This document shows, in pieces, positions 1 to 9,348 of a DNA stretch of 64,000 bases. The stretch lies in contig NZ_BIFQ01000001.1 in assembly GCF_003967515.1 (NCBI RefSeq), positions 2,356,001-2,420,000 on the forward strand, given 5' to 3'. Each line of letters begins with the position of its first letter. Positions within the stretch are counted from its first letter, which is position 1. The translations under genes were made by a program, and so were the position numbers. The notes below the pieces were generated by a model. That model searched no databases. It saw only the letters and a list, made by a program, of their open reading frames with translations, and was not told the DNA's origin. The DNA comes from Dictyobacter aurantiacus. Lineage in GTDB: Bacteria; Chloroflexota; Ktedonobacteria; Ktedonobacterales; Ktedonobacteraceae.

Positions 1-2218
1 GTCCTCGCGCCAGCAGCCCCATCAATTCCGGCAAGGGCTGCGCCGCGTTATGCGCTGGCCAGTAGACCACGTTCTTATACGTATCGGTATCGACCGCCTG
101 AAAATTGACATACGTCTGCTGCTGACCCAGATTGAGCTTATCGGCATAGCCGACCGTCACCCCCTGCACGCCCTGCAGGCGACTATAGGCATGAATCTGA
201 TCAGTCATGGCCGTGGCATCCGGTTGATAAAAGAAGGTGCCAGAGAAATCAGCCCCGACGGTATTGGCGGCCTGGTCGCTGGCACGCTGGAACTGTGAGG
301 CGGAAAAGACCAGCGCGAACAGCGCGAAGGCGGTGGCCAGAGCGAAAAGCAACGCCATACGCAACGATTGACGTGGTGCCCGCGCCAGCTGCGCCAGCGC
401 CAGCACCGAGGAAACGCCCCGATTGCGCCGCGTCACCCAGCGCGAACCCCAATCCAGCAGATAGGGAAAGAAGCGTAGGAAGAGCAGCAGCGCCGCGATA
501 ATCGTACAGACCGCCCGCGCCATGACCAGCGGCGACAGCAAGGTCAGGCGCAGTTGCGGGTCCAGTGTGCCCGAGTCGGTGAGATAGAAGGAGACACCAT
601 AGCCGACGATCATGATGATGACCACGATCAGATCGAGCCGGAAGCGCAACCAGAGGGGCCTGCGCGTCGAGCGCCCCACCTCGCGTCTCAAGGACAGCAC
701 ATCCAGCGCCGTCGCCTGATAGATGGCGATCATCAAGGCCAGCACCACCACGATCACGGTAAGCAGTCCCAGATCACCCACCAGCAGGATCGCGTGTTCC
801 CAGTCGGACAACACCGTGCTGATAGCCGCGTAATCACTGGCAGGCAATTGCAGGTAGCCCAGCAAGGCGGTCACGGGAACGGTCAGGAGCAGTCCCACTA
901 GCAACGCCAGCAAGCTTACCGCGATCCCCTGCACCAGCAGGGCACCAAAGACCTGACCGCGTGTCCCTCCACGGCTGCGCACAATGGCCAGCGCCGGCGC
1001 CTGCCGCTCCACCAGTAAGCTGGTGATCAACGTCACAAAATACAGCAAGAGGCTGAAGATCATGATCACCAGACTCAGCGCCGGAACTTGAGATACCGCC
1101 AACTGACCCTGATAGTTCGTCAGCGAGTCGATGGGAACGAATGTATGGATCTTCGTCAGACCATAGGCCAGCAACATACTATCCGTGGGATAGCGCCGAT
1201 ACTGAAATTCATGCAGCTGCAACAGCAACTCACCAAGCTGATCATTAGAAATAGCGTGCACATCCAGCGCATAATACCAGGTGATATTCAAGGGATCGAG
1301 CAGCGGATGTGAGGGTTGCTGGACGGGCGAAATATCATTGGATTGAAATTCTATTGCATTATGGCTCGGTATATCCTCCTGTGGGATGAAGCGCGCCAGG
1401 GTACTGATCAGCTCCTCATTGGAGACCACCGCCTTGTACGCAAAGGGACCAGCCGGACCCGAATTTGCAGAAAGGTTGGATTTCCCCAGGCTATCACCGT
1501 GCCAGAACGGATCCTTCCCATCCATATCACGAAAGATGCCGACAATCTTCAGTGGAACAACATGCCAGATAGCTTGCTGGCTATTCGCCGACCGCGCGGT
1601 CCCCACACGCGTATAGAGCTGCGAGGCCAGGGTCAGGTTCATAGAGCTGGCTGTATCAGCGCTGACGGCGATCTCAATTGTGCTATCAGAATCGGTATAC
1701 GCCTTGACACGCGTGTCTGGCAGCCTTCCCTGGAGCATCGTGACGTGCTTTCCCGCCTTCACCGCCTCAATATCGGTACCCTCCAGCGCTAGCTGATCCT
1801 GTAAAGCCTTGCTATCTTTAGCCAGGGGAGATTTTAAATATATCGGTAGGGTCGTAGCCTCGGTGACCATCTGCAGCTTGCCGTTATCTAGATGGGTGCG
1901 CACAAAAGATGGCATATACATGCTAAAGCTATCGGTCACAGGCGGCAGGCTATCCCAGGACGGGATATTGTCCTGACTAACAATAGAGATGCTGGCGTTG
2001 CCGGGTGTCGAGTCAAGAGCCTCCTGCAGGCCCGCCGTCATAGCTACCTGCGTATACAGAGGCGCCACACAGACGCAAATAACCGCCGCCAGCACCCCCA
2101 GTCCCACCACCAGAAGTAATCCTTTCGTGCGTCTCAATTGCCACCATGCCAGCGGAACCGCCGCTGGCAACCAGGCACGCTTCCCTGCAAACTGCACCTT
2201 CTGGCCAGAGCGTGACAT
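1..2218 (-). CDS. FtsX-like ABC transporter permease (C-terminus outside window)
   Basis: Open from an ATG at 2218 to the window edge, about 739 codons with no stop, so the C-terminus is missing. The N-terminus has one hydrophobic helix (residues about 28-50, rich in V, L, A, ending before APLYTQ). A long extracytoplasmic region follows. Then comes a cluster of membrane segments near 880-1080, joined to a basic cytoplasmic loop reading LVERQAPALAIVRSRGG. The single N-terminal helix, large outer domain and later helix bundle are the plan of MacB/FtsX-family permeases, which work with an ATPase in export or mechanotransmission. An AGAAAGG ribosome site precedes the ATG. No ATPase gene is visible on this side, so the partner is presumably beyond the left edge. 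Confidence 0.8.
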   Translation of the reverse strand, partial: MSRSGQKVQFAGKRAWLPAAVPLAWWQLRRTKGLLLVVGLGVLAAVICVCVAPLYTQVAMTAGLQEALDSTPGNASISIVSQDNIPSWDSLPPVTDSFSMYMPSFVRTHLDNGKLQMVTEATTLPIYLKSPLAKDSKALQDQLALEGTDIEAVKAGKHVTMLQGRLPDTRVKAYTDSDSTIEIAVSADTASSMNLTLASQLYTRVGTARSANSQQAIWHVVPLKIVGIFRDMDGKDPFWHGDSLGKSNLSANSGPAGPFAYKAVVSNEELISTLARFIPQEDIPSHNAIEFQSNDISPVQQPSHPLLDPLNITWYYALDVHAISNDQLGELLLQLHEFQYRRYPTDSMLLAYGLTKIHTFVPIDSLTNYQGQLAVSQVPALSLVIMIFSLLLYFVTLITSLLVERQAPALAIVRSRGGTRGQVFGALLVQGIAVSLLALLVGLLLTVPVTALLGYLQLPASDYAAISTVLSDWEHAILLVGDLGLLTVIVVVLALMIAIYQATALDVLSLRREVGRSTRRPLWLRFRLDLIVVIIMIVGYGVSFYLTDSGTLDPQLRLTLLSPLVMARAVCTIIAALLLFLRFFPYLLDWGSRWVTRRNRGVSSVLALAQLARAPRQSLRMALLFALATAFALFALVFSASQFQRASDQAANTVGADFSGTFFYQPDATAMTDQIHAYSRLQGVQGVTVGYADKLNLGQQQTYVNFQAVDTDTYKNVVYWPAHNAAQPLPELMGLLARG

Positions 2219-2478
2219 AATAAAACCTTTCTATCCCAATCAGACTTTTCTCTTGTAAGCACGTGAGCCCTCAGGCTCCGGAGCATTTTCAAACAATAAA
2301 TATCAGAAACAATAAGCATCCGTATAATAATAGTGCATATAATATATAAGGCGTATCACGCCAGAATCTCACATGAATTTAACACATAAAACGCATTTAT
2401 ATAAATATAAGAAGTGATACTCCTATCGGAGTTGGTACGGCAAGGGCGCTTTTGCCCCTGCAAAGTTCCACAGTCATA

Positions 2479-2530
2479 TATGAGGTGGTGTGACAGGGGC
2501 GCGGATGCGCCCCTGTCACACCACCTCATA
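2479..2530. repeat. Long perfect palindrome, 24-bp arms, GGAT apex
   Basis: The left arm at 2479-2502 is the exact reverse complement of the right arm at 2507-2530, and the four bases between are GGAT. The tip reads GCGC-GGAT-GCGC, the same apex as the palindromes at 15423-15478 and 54179-54244, whose arms are largely different. It is not followed by a T-run, so it is not an ordinary intrinsic terminator. Confidence 0.9.
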
Positions 2531-2537
2531 AAACCAG

Positions 2538-2602
2538 CGCGGCCGCGTAGCGGACGCGCGTGCGGGGGCTATCATGTGCCACACTATGACGATAGTCAGA
2601 CC
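2538..2602 (-). repeat. Inverted-end motif of hairpin-repeat family
   Basis: Read on the minus strand, this stretch carries CCCCCGCACGCGCGTCCGC preceded by a TGACT..CGTCAT..TGTGGCAC leader. The same motif starts the elements at 14880 and 28836 on the plus strand and ends the 14.9-15.5 kb element in inverted orientation. It contains a short self-complementary piece, GCGTCCGC-TAC-GCGG. It looks like one terminus of a dispersed non-coding element whose other end has decayed. Confidence 0.65.
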
Positions 2603-2735
2603 TAATCCTTAATAAGGACGCGGAAGAGTTTAAGCGTAGACTTGACGATATGGTATGAATTCCATACAATTCAAGCTACATATTAAGCATTTATTAATTG
2701 TCTGGACAGGCTCCATATTCGCAGGAGGTAACGTG

Positions 2736-3377
2736 GTGACATCGCACACAGGAGAGGAGTGGCTAAGTTTACGCGAGGCGGCAGAATTGTTGGGCATGCA
2801 TCCAGCCACGGTGCGCCTCTGGGCTGATCGCAATGAGATACCCTCACGGCGAACCAGCGGCGGCCATCGCCGCTTCCGCCGCGCCGATATCGAGGCGCGT
2901 CTGCGCCAGGAGACTGAACCCAAGCCCGATCCAGCATCAGTACTGCTCGTCCAGAGCGTGCTGGGACGCGTACGTTTTGCCTTTACCGATGGCACTCTGG
3001 ACACCTTCCCCTGGTATCAACACTTCGATACCGCCGCCCGCGATGCCTATCGCCAGCTTGGCCGCCGCCTGCTCGATCTCATGCTGCGTTCACTTAATGA
3101 TGAGACACATTTCGACGATTTAAAAAAAGAGGCGGTCGAGTTAGGAACTGAATACGGCTCTATTACTGGCAACTCTAACGTACCACTCGCCGACGCCGTA
3201 CGGGCCTTTCTCTACTTCCAGACGCTGATCAATGAAGGCATTCTACAAATGGCGGAGATACGCAGTGGCCGCGATCATGATATCTTCTGGATCAAAAGCT
3301 TCCACCAGATACAGGCCATTACCGGCGAGATCCTGCCCGCCCTGATCGAAGCAACACAACACCGGGGCGGCAAATAA
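2736..3377 (+). CDS. HTH (MerR/excisionase-type) regulator with helical C-terminal domain
   Basis: About 213 residues. Near the N-terminus, EEWLSLREAAELLGMHPATV followed by RLWADRNEIPSRRTSGGHRR is a winged-helix/excisionase-type DNA-binding domain. The remaining 150 residues are mainly helical (RRLLDLMLRSLND, VPLADAVRAFLYFQTLINEG) and resemble the globin-like sensor region of RsbR/RsbRD-type proteins; this similarity is by eye only. I chose the GTG at 2736 because AGGAGG lies at 2723-2728. GTG 2733 is the alternative, and the upstream ATG at 2655 has no ribosome site. It may be a ligand- or stress-sensing transcription factor. Nothing next to it fixes its target, although it lies just upstream of the penicillin-binding protein pair. 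Confidence 0.75.
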   Translation: MTSHTGEEWLSLREAAELLGMHPATVRLWADRNEIPSRRTSGGHRRFRRADIEARLRQETEPKPDPASVLLVQSVLGRVRFAFTDGTLDTFPWYQHFDTAARDAYRQLGRRLLDLMLRSLNDETHFDDLKKEAVELGTEYGSITGNSNVPLADAVRAFLYFQTLINEGILQMAEIRSGRDHDIFWIKSFHQIQAITGEILPALIEATQHRGGK

Positions 3378-3536
3378 GCATCAGCCAATAACATTGGACA
3401 TCAACTTTTCCGCGTATCCTGTTATTCTGATATCCAGAAAAGGGTACACCAAAACTGTGCCGCAAATAAGAAGACTTCACAAAAACGATACATTTTTCGT
3501 TCTACAACGTCTAATAAATAGAACGAAGAAACATCC

Positions 3537-3545
3537 TGGTATAAT
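3537..3545 (+). promoter_or_regulatory. Extended -10 promoter upstream of first PBP gene
   Basis: TGGTATAAT is a perfect TATAAT with the TGn extension. No convincing -35 hexamer sits 17 bp upstream. Transcription from here would give a leader of about 105 nt before the ATG at 3657. Confidence 0.5.
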
Positions 3546-3656
3546 TTGATCATATAAAAAGCCCATCATTGTGCAAAACATATCACACACCAGAATATGA
3601 TAGACCGCACACGCGGGTATTCCTCTTGTTGAATAAGTAAGGGAGGGTGACCTCTT

Positions 3657-6377
3657 ATGGCAGGCGAACAGCGAGACCCTGAGTCTAATAAATCGTCGCG
3701 ACATCAACATGAAGCTCTGAGGCGCGTGCGCCGGAAAGCAAAGAATGCCCAGCCACCCCCATCTACGCCCACCCCACCAGTCCCTGATACGCCATCGCTC
3801 CCACCTCTGCCGGTGACGCCCCCGCTGGACAGGCAAGATGCCGACGCGAGCTCCACACGCCCGGCATCGGATCAGCTCCCATTCTATTACGCGGCACGCC
3901 AGGAGCGCATCAAGCGCGCCCGGCATTATCTTGAGCAGAAAAGCAGATGGGAGCAGCGTAACTCGCGTTCTCAAGAAGCTCAGGATACGCAACAGCCGCC
4001 AGTCGAAACGAGCCAGATTCCACCGGCCTATGTACCCACCACATATACAGAATACACGCGGGCGCCCGGTCGCCGCGGACGACCACGAAGACCGCTACGA
4101 CGGCGCAGACTGTTACGTCATATCTCGCGCAGACACCTACGCGGTAACCGTAAGCAGACACGTCGGTCATTTAATCGCTTCTGGCTGGGTGTCCTCGGTA
4201 CCATCGGGGCCATCATCTTGCTTATCTTTACCCTCGCGGGAGCGGGCACCTATGCCACCTACCGCTTCTATAGCAGTACAAACAGCTCTTACAACAATCA
4301 GCTCTTATCACTACACGATCTGACACCACGTGATAATCTGAAGATCTACGATAGTAAGGGGGTCCTGCTCTCCCAGCTCACCGACCAGGGCGTGCACACC
4401 GCCGTCACCCTCAACCAGGTTTCGCCACAGCTGATCAATGCGACCGTCGCCACGGAAGACAAAAACTTCTGGAAGAACTCTGGCATCGACGTCTTCCGTA
4501 TCCTGCAGGCCGCCATCCAGAATCTTGAACATGGCCGGGTCATCGAGGGTGGCAGCACCATCACGCAACAATTGATTAAAAACCTGATAGTTGGCAACGA
4601 GGCCAGCCTGATGCGCAAGATGCAGGAGGTGGTCCTCACCCCCGAAATCAATAGCCTCTACAGCAAAAATGATATTTTAGGCATGTACCTGAACACCATC
4701 TACTATGGTCACCAGGCATATGGCATCGACGCCGCCGCCAGCATGTACTTTGGGCTGCAGGATCAGCCGGGCAAGCCTGCTTCATCCCAGCTCGATCTGG
4801 CGCAGTCCGCCATGCTGGCCGGCATCCCCAGCTCACCATGGCTCTACGATCCACGCCTGCATCCTCAAACCACGTTCGACCGCTTCAGCACCATACTGGA
4901 TCTGATGATTCGTGAAGGCTATATCACCCCCGAGCAGGCGCAAGCGGCGATCAAAGAGGCCCACAAACCAGGATTCTTTAAGACTCCAGCCAATTTAACT
5001 GATCGGGCGCCACACTTCAGCCAGTATGTGCTCCATCAGCTACGGCAGCAGCTAAAGCTCTCGCGCAGCCAGCTCTCGCGCTCAGGACTGAAGGTATATA
5101 CCACGCTCGATATCGCGCTACAGGACAAGATTCAGAAGGTATTGCAGAAGCATATCGCGGAACTGGCGGGACATAATGTGACGAACGCGGCCGAGGTGCT
5201 GATCGATTATCACAACGGGGCCATTCGCTCCTTACTGGGCAGCCTCGATTATAATAGCAAAACCATCGATGGCAAGTTCGATGTGGCGACGATGGGCTAT
5301 CGTCAGCCGGGCTCCTCGTTTAAGCCCTATGTATATGCGACCGCGCTCGAACAGGGTTACACACCCGCACAGGCTATTGATGATGCGCCACTGACGATCG
5401 TACTGCCACCAGGATCAAATCCGCCAACCTATGCACCCAAGAACTATGACCTGCTCTACCATGGTCACGTCACCATGCGCTGCGCGCTACAGAACTCATT
5501 GAATATCCCGGCCGTCAAAACACTGCAGCATGTAGGGATCGCCAACGCATTGAAGACAGCCAGGGACATGGGCATCGAGCATCCCAAAGGAGACGCCGGC
5601 TACTCGATGGTACTGGGTGGACTGGACGTCAATCTCCTGGAACACACGACGGCCTTCGGCGCCTTCGCCAACGATGGCAAGACCTTCCAGCCATACGCGA
5701 TCGATAAAATCGTCTATACCCACAATAATAAGGTTATCTCCCACCGAACCACAGAGGGCAGGCAGGCTATCAGCCCCCAGGTCGCCTACATGATGACCAG
5801 CATGCTGAGCGACAATGAATCGCGCCTGCCAGAGTTCCTGGACTGCAATCCCTTGCAGCTGTACTCAAACGCAGAATCCCAGTGCTGGTCCGGCAATCGC
5901 GGCACCGTGCGACCAGCGGCCGCCAAGACCGGTACCACCAATGACTTCCGTGATAACTGGACCATGGGCTATACCTCAGACTTTGTTATGGGCGTCTGGG
6001 CTGGCAACAACGACTACACACCCATGATTGACGTCACCGGCGTACAGGGCGCGGCCCCTATCTGGCACGACTCCATGCTGCTGGCTGAGGAAGGACATCC
6101 AATCCAGGACTTTGTCAATCCTGGCGGCTTAGACAGGGGTGAGATGACCTATCCAGATGGCGTCCATACCATCGACTGGTATCTGCCTGGGCACTATCCC
6201 ACCTTCACCCAGACAGCACAAAGCATCGACCCAACCATACCCACCGTTACAACAAAACACCATAAACACCACCATCAGGAGGACCCATCCGTCGCCTCGG
6301 GGCATCCCTATTGCAGCAATTTCAATTTTGTTGCCCCTCCACCCGGCACATACGCCCCCCACATCGGCTGGTGGTAA
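3657..6377 (+). CDS. Class A penicillin-binding protein (transglycosylase/transpeptidase)
   Basis: 906 residues. It polymerises lipid II glycan strands and cross-links peptides outside the membrane. The cytoplasmic tail of about 170 residues is rich in Pro and Arg. A single membrane anchor (about 175-200, FWLGVLGTIGAIILLIFTLA) follows. The GT51 domain shows EDKNFWKNSGID (about 266), GGSTITQQLIKN and RKMQEVVLT. The transpeptidase domain has the serine motif PGSSFKP (about 551), SLN, and AAKTGTTNDFRD (about 756). The C-terminus ends in a His-rich tail (KHHKHHHQED). An AAGGGAGGG ribosome site precedes the ATG. A closely similar paralogue follows in the same direction. Confidence 0.95.
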   Translation: MAGEQRDPESNKSSRHQHEALRRVRRKAKNAQPPPSTPTPPVPDTPSLPPLPVTPPLDRQDADASSTRPASDQLPFYYAARQERIKRARHYLEQKSRWEQRNSRSQEAQDTQQPPVETSQIPPAYVPTTYTEYTRAPGRRGRPRRPLRRRRLLRHISRRHLRGNRKQTRRSFNRFWLGVLGTIGAIILLIFTLAGAGTYATYRFYSSTNSSYNNQLLSLHDLTPRDNLKIYDSKGVLLSQLTDQGVHTAVTLNQVSPQLINATVATEDKNFWKNSGIDVFRILQAAIQNLEHGRVIEGGSTITQQLIKNLIVGNEASLMRKMQEVVLTPEINSLYSKNDILGMYLNTIYYGHQAYGIDAAASMYFGLQDQPGKPASSQLDLAQSAMLAGIPSSPWLYDPRLHPQTTFDRFSTILDLMIREGYITPEQAQAAIKEAHKPGFFKTPANLTDRAPHFSQYVLHQLRQQLKLSRSQLSRSGLKVYTTLDIALQDKIQKVLQKHIAELAGHNVTNAAEVLIDYHNGAIRSLLGSLDYNSKTIDGKFDVATMGYRQPGSSFKPYVYATALEQGYTPAQAIDDAPLTIVLPPGSNPPTYAPKNYDLLYHGHVTMRCALQNSLNIPAVKTLQHVGIANALKTARDMGIEHPKGDAGYSMVLGGLDVNLLEHTTAFGAFANDGKTFQPYAIDKIVYTHNNKVISHRTTEGRQAISPQVAYMMTSMLSDNESRLPEFLDCNPLQLYSNAESQCWSGNRGTVRPAAAKTGTTNDFRDNWTMGYTSDFVMGVWAGNNDYTPMIDVTGVQGAAPIWHDSMLLAEEGHPIQDFVNPGGLDRGEMTYPDGVHTIDWYLPGHYPTFTQTAQSIDPTIPTVTTKHHKHHHQEDPSVASGHPYCSNFNFVAPPPGTYAPHIGWW

Positions 6378-6475
6378 CCTTCGGGGCGTTGGGGGCTATG
6401 CTCCCAACGCCTCCCTCCTCTCCCCCCACGCGCAAGGCGGCATGGTGAGGCCCAGGGGCTCTGCCCCTGAAAAAC
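6378..6475. repeat. GC-rich intergenic repeat (second family)
   Basis: A run of short G/C-rich inverted pieces, such as GTTGGGGGC-TAT-GCTCCCAAC and GGGGC-TCT-GCCCC, lies directly after the stop codon of the first PBP gene. Similar text occurs at 44.3, 53.9 and 59.1 kb. It may act as a transcription end region for the upstream gene. Confidence 0.5.
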
Positions 6476-6881
6476 CTGCGAGTTACCATTGATTCACTTA
6501 CAGCGTTACTATGGCAGGTAACCGTTTTTGCGCTATCGTTTAGTTATGTCTGGAAACATCCTTCATCGGGGTATCTACAAACAAAAATAAGATATCCACG
6601 AGATTCTACCTGTTCATTGGTAGAATCTTATACAGCAATTATAAGCGGCGCGTATAATTAAAAGTGAAGACATGCGCTTTCTTTGACGAGAAAGTCGGCA
6701 CCATTGCTATTATCCTATGTATATGCGTTGCTCCATCTATGTTTTTTCTACTCCACAGACATAGCCAGGGATGCTCCACACAAACGACAGGTGGCTGCAT
6801 CGAACGAGCGCACGGTTGTTGTATGTATGGGCAAAGGATTGTAGTAGTGAGTGAAGATAGGTTGTAGAAAGAGGTTTGGCC
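6476..6881. other. Intergenic leader upstream of second PBP gene
   Basis: No credible gene. It contains a 10-bp-stem hairpin at 6601-6628 (AGATTCTACC, loop of 8, GGTAGAATCT) and a TATAAT at 6653-6658. A promoter there would produce a leader of about 215 nt before the ATG at 6882, which is long enough for leader regulation, but I recognise no riboswitch. Confidence 0.45.
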
Positions 6882-9173
6882 ATGCAGACCGATCAGCATG
6901 TCGGAGCGAATCCTCCCGAAGGGGACTCAGGATCACAGGGAGCGGATGGTTCGCAACCCCGCCGCCGCATACCCGCCAGTTTACCACCACATAGCCAGGC
7001 TGCTGTCGCCCAGCGCATGAACGATGTCCCGCCGCGATCAACGCCGGGTGTGTTCTATACCGGCTCGCATCAAAGTATCCATCCATCCGGCTGGCGCCTG
7101 CGGAGGCATATTAAACGCAAGAATCTGCGTCAGACGTTACACACAATCTCTCTTAGTGAGCGTATCGGAACGGGGACGCTGCTGCCAATGGCGGCCAGCG
7201 TGTTTTCGGCATTTCTGATTATGGTGCTTATCTTTGTAACGGTGGTCAGCTTTATCAACGCGACCCATGAACGGTTTGGGGACAAAATTACGACATTTGA
7301 GGATATCCTACCCAAAGATAGTACGCGCATCTACGATGCTCATGGAAAGCTGATCTTTCAAATGATGGATCAGGGGAAGCAGACCAGTGAGCCACTCAGC
7401 AAGATCTCTCCCCACCTGGCCCATGCCGAGATCGCCATTGAGGATCAAAACTTTTATAAAAATCCTGGCTATGATATTACGGGTATCCTGCGTGCCGCCA
7501 TCTCTGATATGACCAGCAACAAAGTGGTCTCCGGTGGCAGCACGATTACACAGCAGTTAATCAAGAACAGCATTGTGGGCAATCAGGCCACCATGCTGCG
7601 CAAGCTCCAGGAGGTGATTCTCGCTCCCGACATCTCACGCTACTATACCAAAGAGCAGATCCTGCAGATGTACCTGAATACAACCTACTATGGCGAACGT
7701 TCTTACGGGGCCGAGGAGGCGGCTCATACCTACTTCGGGCTGATGGACACGCCGACGCAAACGGCGGCCCAGCAGTTGGATATCGCCCAGTCAGCGATGC
7801 TGGCCGGCATCCCCAGTTCACCGATCGCGCGCGACCCCTTCTTACATCCCAAAGCAGCCTCAACGCGCATGCAAGAGGTGCTGCAGCAGATGTATAACCA
7901 GGGATACATCACGGCTCAAGAACGCTCCGACGCCGTAACCGAGTCCTTCAAACCTGATTTTATCAAGCATGGTACACCCCTGAACAACAGGGTCGCGCCC
8001 CATTTCGTCAACTACACACTGCGTGAACTGGCCAGCGATCTGCACGTGAAGATTAGCGATCTCTCGCGCGCGGGACTGGTGGTCATGACCACACTGGACC
8101 TGGATCTGCAAAACAAGGTGCTCAAGGTGGCCCAGAAGCACATCGCCGAGATGGCGCGGCAGCATAATATGTCCAATGCCGCCGTGGTGGTACTGGACCA
8201 GCATACGGGCGCCATTCGCACCCTGGTGGGCAACATTGATCCCAACAATCCTAAGTATGGCGACTTTGATGTGGCCTCGCAGGGCTATCGCCAGCCGGGT
8301 TCCTCGTTCAAACCCTACATCTACGCGACCGCCTTTGACGAGGGGATCAGTCCAGGCGAAACCGTGCTGGACGGTCCACTCACGATCCAGATGTGCTGTG
8401 GCCTGCCCTCCTATTCGCCGCACAACTATGATCAACAGTATCATGGCTGGGTCTCCTATCGCTATGCGCTACAGAACTCGTTTAACATTCCCGCCGTCAA
8501 ACTGCTGCTGCGTACCGGCGTCGATAAGGCATTAAATGTGGCGCAGAACATGGGTCTGAGCACATACGAGGGTGTACCCAACTACACCATGGTGCTGGGC
8601 TCGCTGGCTGTTCACCTGATCGATAACACATCCGGCTACGCAACCTTCGCCAATGGAGGCATACGCGTCCCACCGCACGCGATCACTACCATCAAAGATC
8701 AAAATGGCAAGCTGATCCTGCAGATCAAGCCCCAGCCGGTGCGAGCGCTGCGTAAAGAGACCGCCTTTATGATTACAGACGTACTGAGCGACAACGACTC
8801 GCGTATCTACGAGTTCGGCAAATGTAGCTCACTGGTACTGTATGAGACAACCATGAACCAGTGTTACGCCGGCCATCCAGGCCCCATTCGGCCATCGGCG
8901 GCCAAAACGGGCACCTCCAATGACTTCCGCGACAACTGGACCATGGGCTACACCACGGACGTCACAGTAGGGGTCTGGGCTGGCAACAATGACAACTCGC
9001 CGATGATCAACGTCACCGGTGTCGACGGCGCCGGTCCCATCTGGCACGACACCATGCTGCTGGCGGAAAAGGGGCGCCCCATTCAACCCTTCCCCGGCCC
9101 ACCTGATACGCTGATCAAAAAAACACAAACCTATCCAGGCAAAACAACCACCGACTGGCACTTTATCAAATAA
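6882..9173 (+). CDS. Class A penicillin-binding protein, paralogue of the preceding gene
   Basis: 763 residues. The order matches its neighbour: short cytoplasmic tail, membrane anchor (about 102-125), GT51 domain with EDQNFYKNPGYD (about 186) and GGSTITQQLIKN, then a transpeptidase domain with PGSSFKP (about 473), SFN and AAKTGTSNDFRD (about 674). The cytoplasmic tail is much shorter and lacks the long Pro/Arg region, and the His-rich C-terminus is absent. The ATG at 6882 sits 7 nt after GAAAGAGG; a TTG at 6876 is in frame but too close to that site. The pair probably arose by tandem duplication and may serve different growth stages, which is inference. Confidence 0.95.
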   Translation: MQTDQHVGANPPEGDSGSQGADGSQPRRRIPASLPPHSQAAVAQRMNDVPPRSTPGVFYTGSHQSIHPSGWRLRRHIKRKNLRQTLHTISLSERIGTGTLLPMAASVFSAFLIMVLIFVTVVSFINATHERFGDKITTFEDILPKDSTRIYDAHGKLIFQMMDQGKQTSEPLSKISPHLAHAEIAIEDQNFYKNPGYDITGILRAAISDMTSNKVVSGGSTITQQLIKNSIVGNQATMLRKLQEVILAPDISRYYTKEQILQMYLNTTYYGERSYGAEEAAHTYFGLMDTPTQTAAQQLDIAQSAMLAGIPSSPIARDPFLHPKAASTRMQEVLQQMYNQGYITAQERSDAVTESFKPDFIKHGTPLNNRVAPHFVNYTLRELASDLHVKISDLSRAGLVVMTTLDLDLQNKVLKVAQKHIAEMARQHNMSNAAVVVLDQHTGAIRTLVGNIDPNNPKYGDFDVASQGYRQPGSSFKPYIYATAFDEGISPGETVLDGPLTIQMCCGLPSYSPHNYDQQYHGWVSYRYALQNSFNIPAVKLLLRTGVDKALNVAQNMGLSTYEGVPNYTMVLGSLAVHLIDNTSGYATFANGGIRVPPHAITTIKDQNGKLILQIKPQPVRALRKETAFMITDVLSDNDSRIYEFGKCSSLVLYETTMNQCYAGHPGPIRPSAAKTGTSNDFRDNWTMGYTTDVTVGVWAGNNDNSPMINVTGVDGAGPIWHDTMLLAEKGRPIQPFPGPPDTLIKKTQTYPGKTTTDWHFIK

Positions 9174-9175
9174 AA

Positions 9176-9230
9176 ATCAATTTAAGGGCCACCACGGTCG
9201 CTGCGCGACCGTGGTGGCCCTTAAATTGAT
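9176..9230. repeat. Long perfect palindrome, 26-bp arms
   Basis: The arms at 9176-9201 and 9205-9230 are exact reverse complements separated by TGC. It starts 2 bp after the PBP stop codon. The stem is far longer than a usual terminator, and no T-run follows. It belongs with the other long palindromes of the window by architecture, not by sequence. Confidence 0.9.
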
Positions 9231-9348
9231 GAGCTTGTCGCAATCTCATACATGTGTGTCGTCACATAAGATTGCAAAAAACTCTATTGGAAATGTAAAA
9301 TTAAACTAAACCTTTCGTTACTAGTCGCAATTTCAAAGGAGAAGGGTG

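Larger units (their letters stand above)
2219..2735. other. Intergenic region holding a hairpin repeat
   Basis: No gene is supported here. It separates the divergent permease and HTH gene. The part nearest the permease is AT-rich and probably holds promoters, though no clear -35/-10 pair stands out. The middle contains a long palindrome and an inverted-end motif, described separately. Confidence 0.6.

Noticed and set aside
6664-6867. Short plus-strand frame ahead of the second PBP gene
   Set aside because: It overlaps an equally long minus-strand frame, shows no family feature and lies in the promoter leader.
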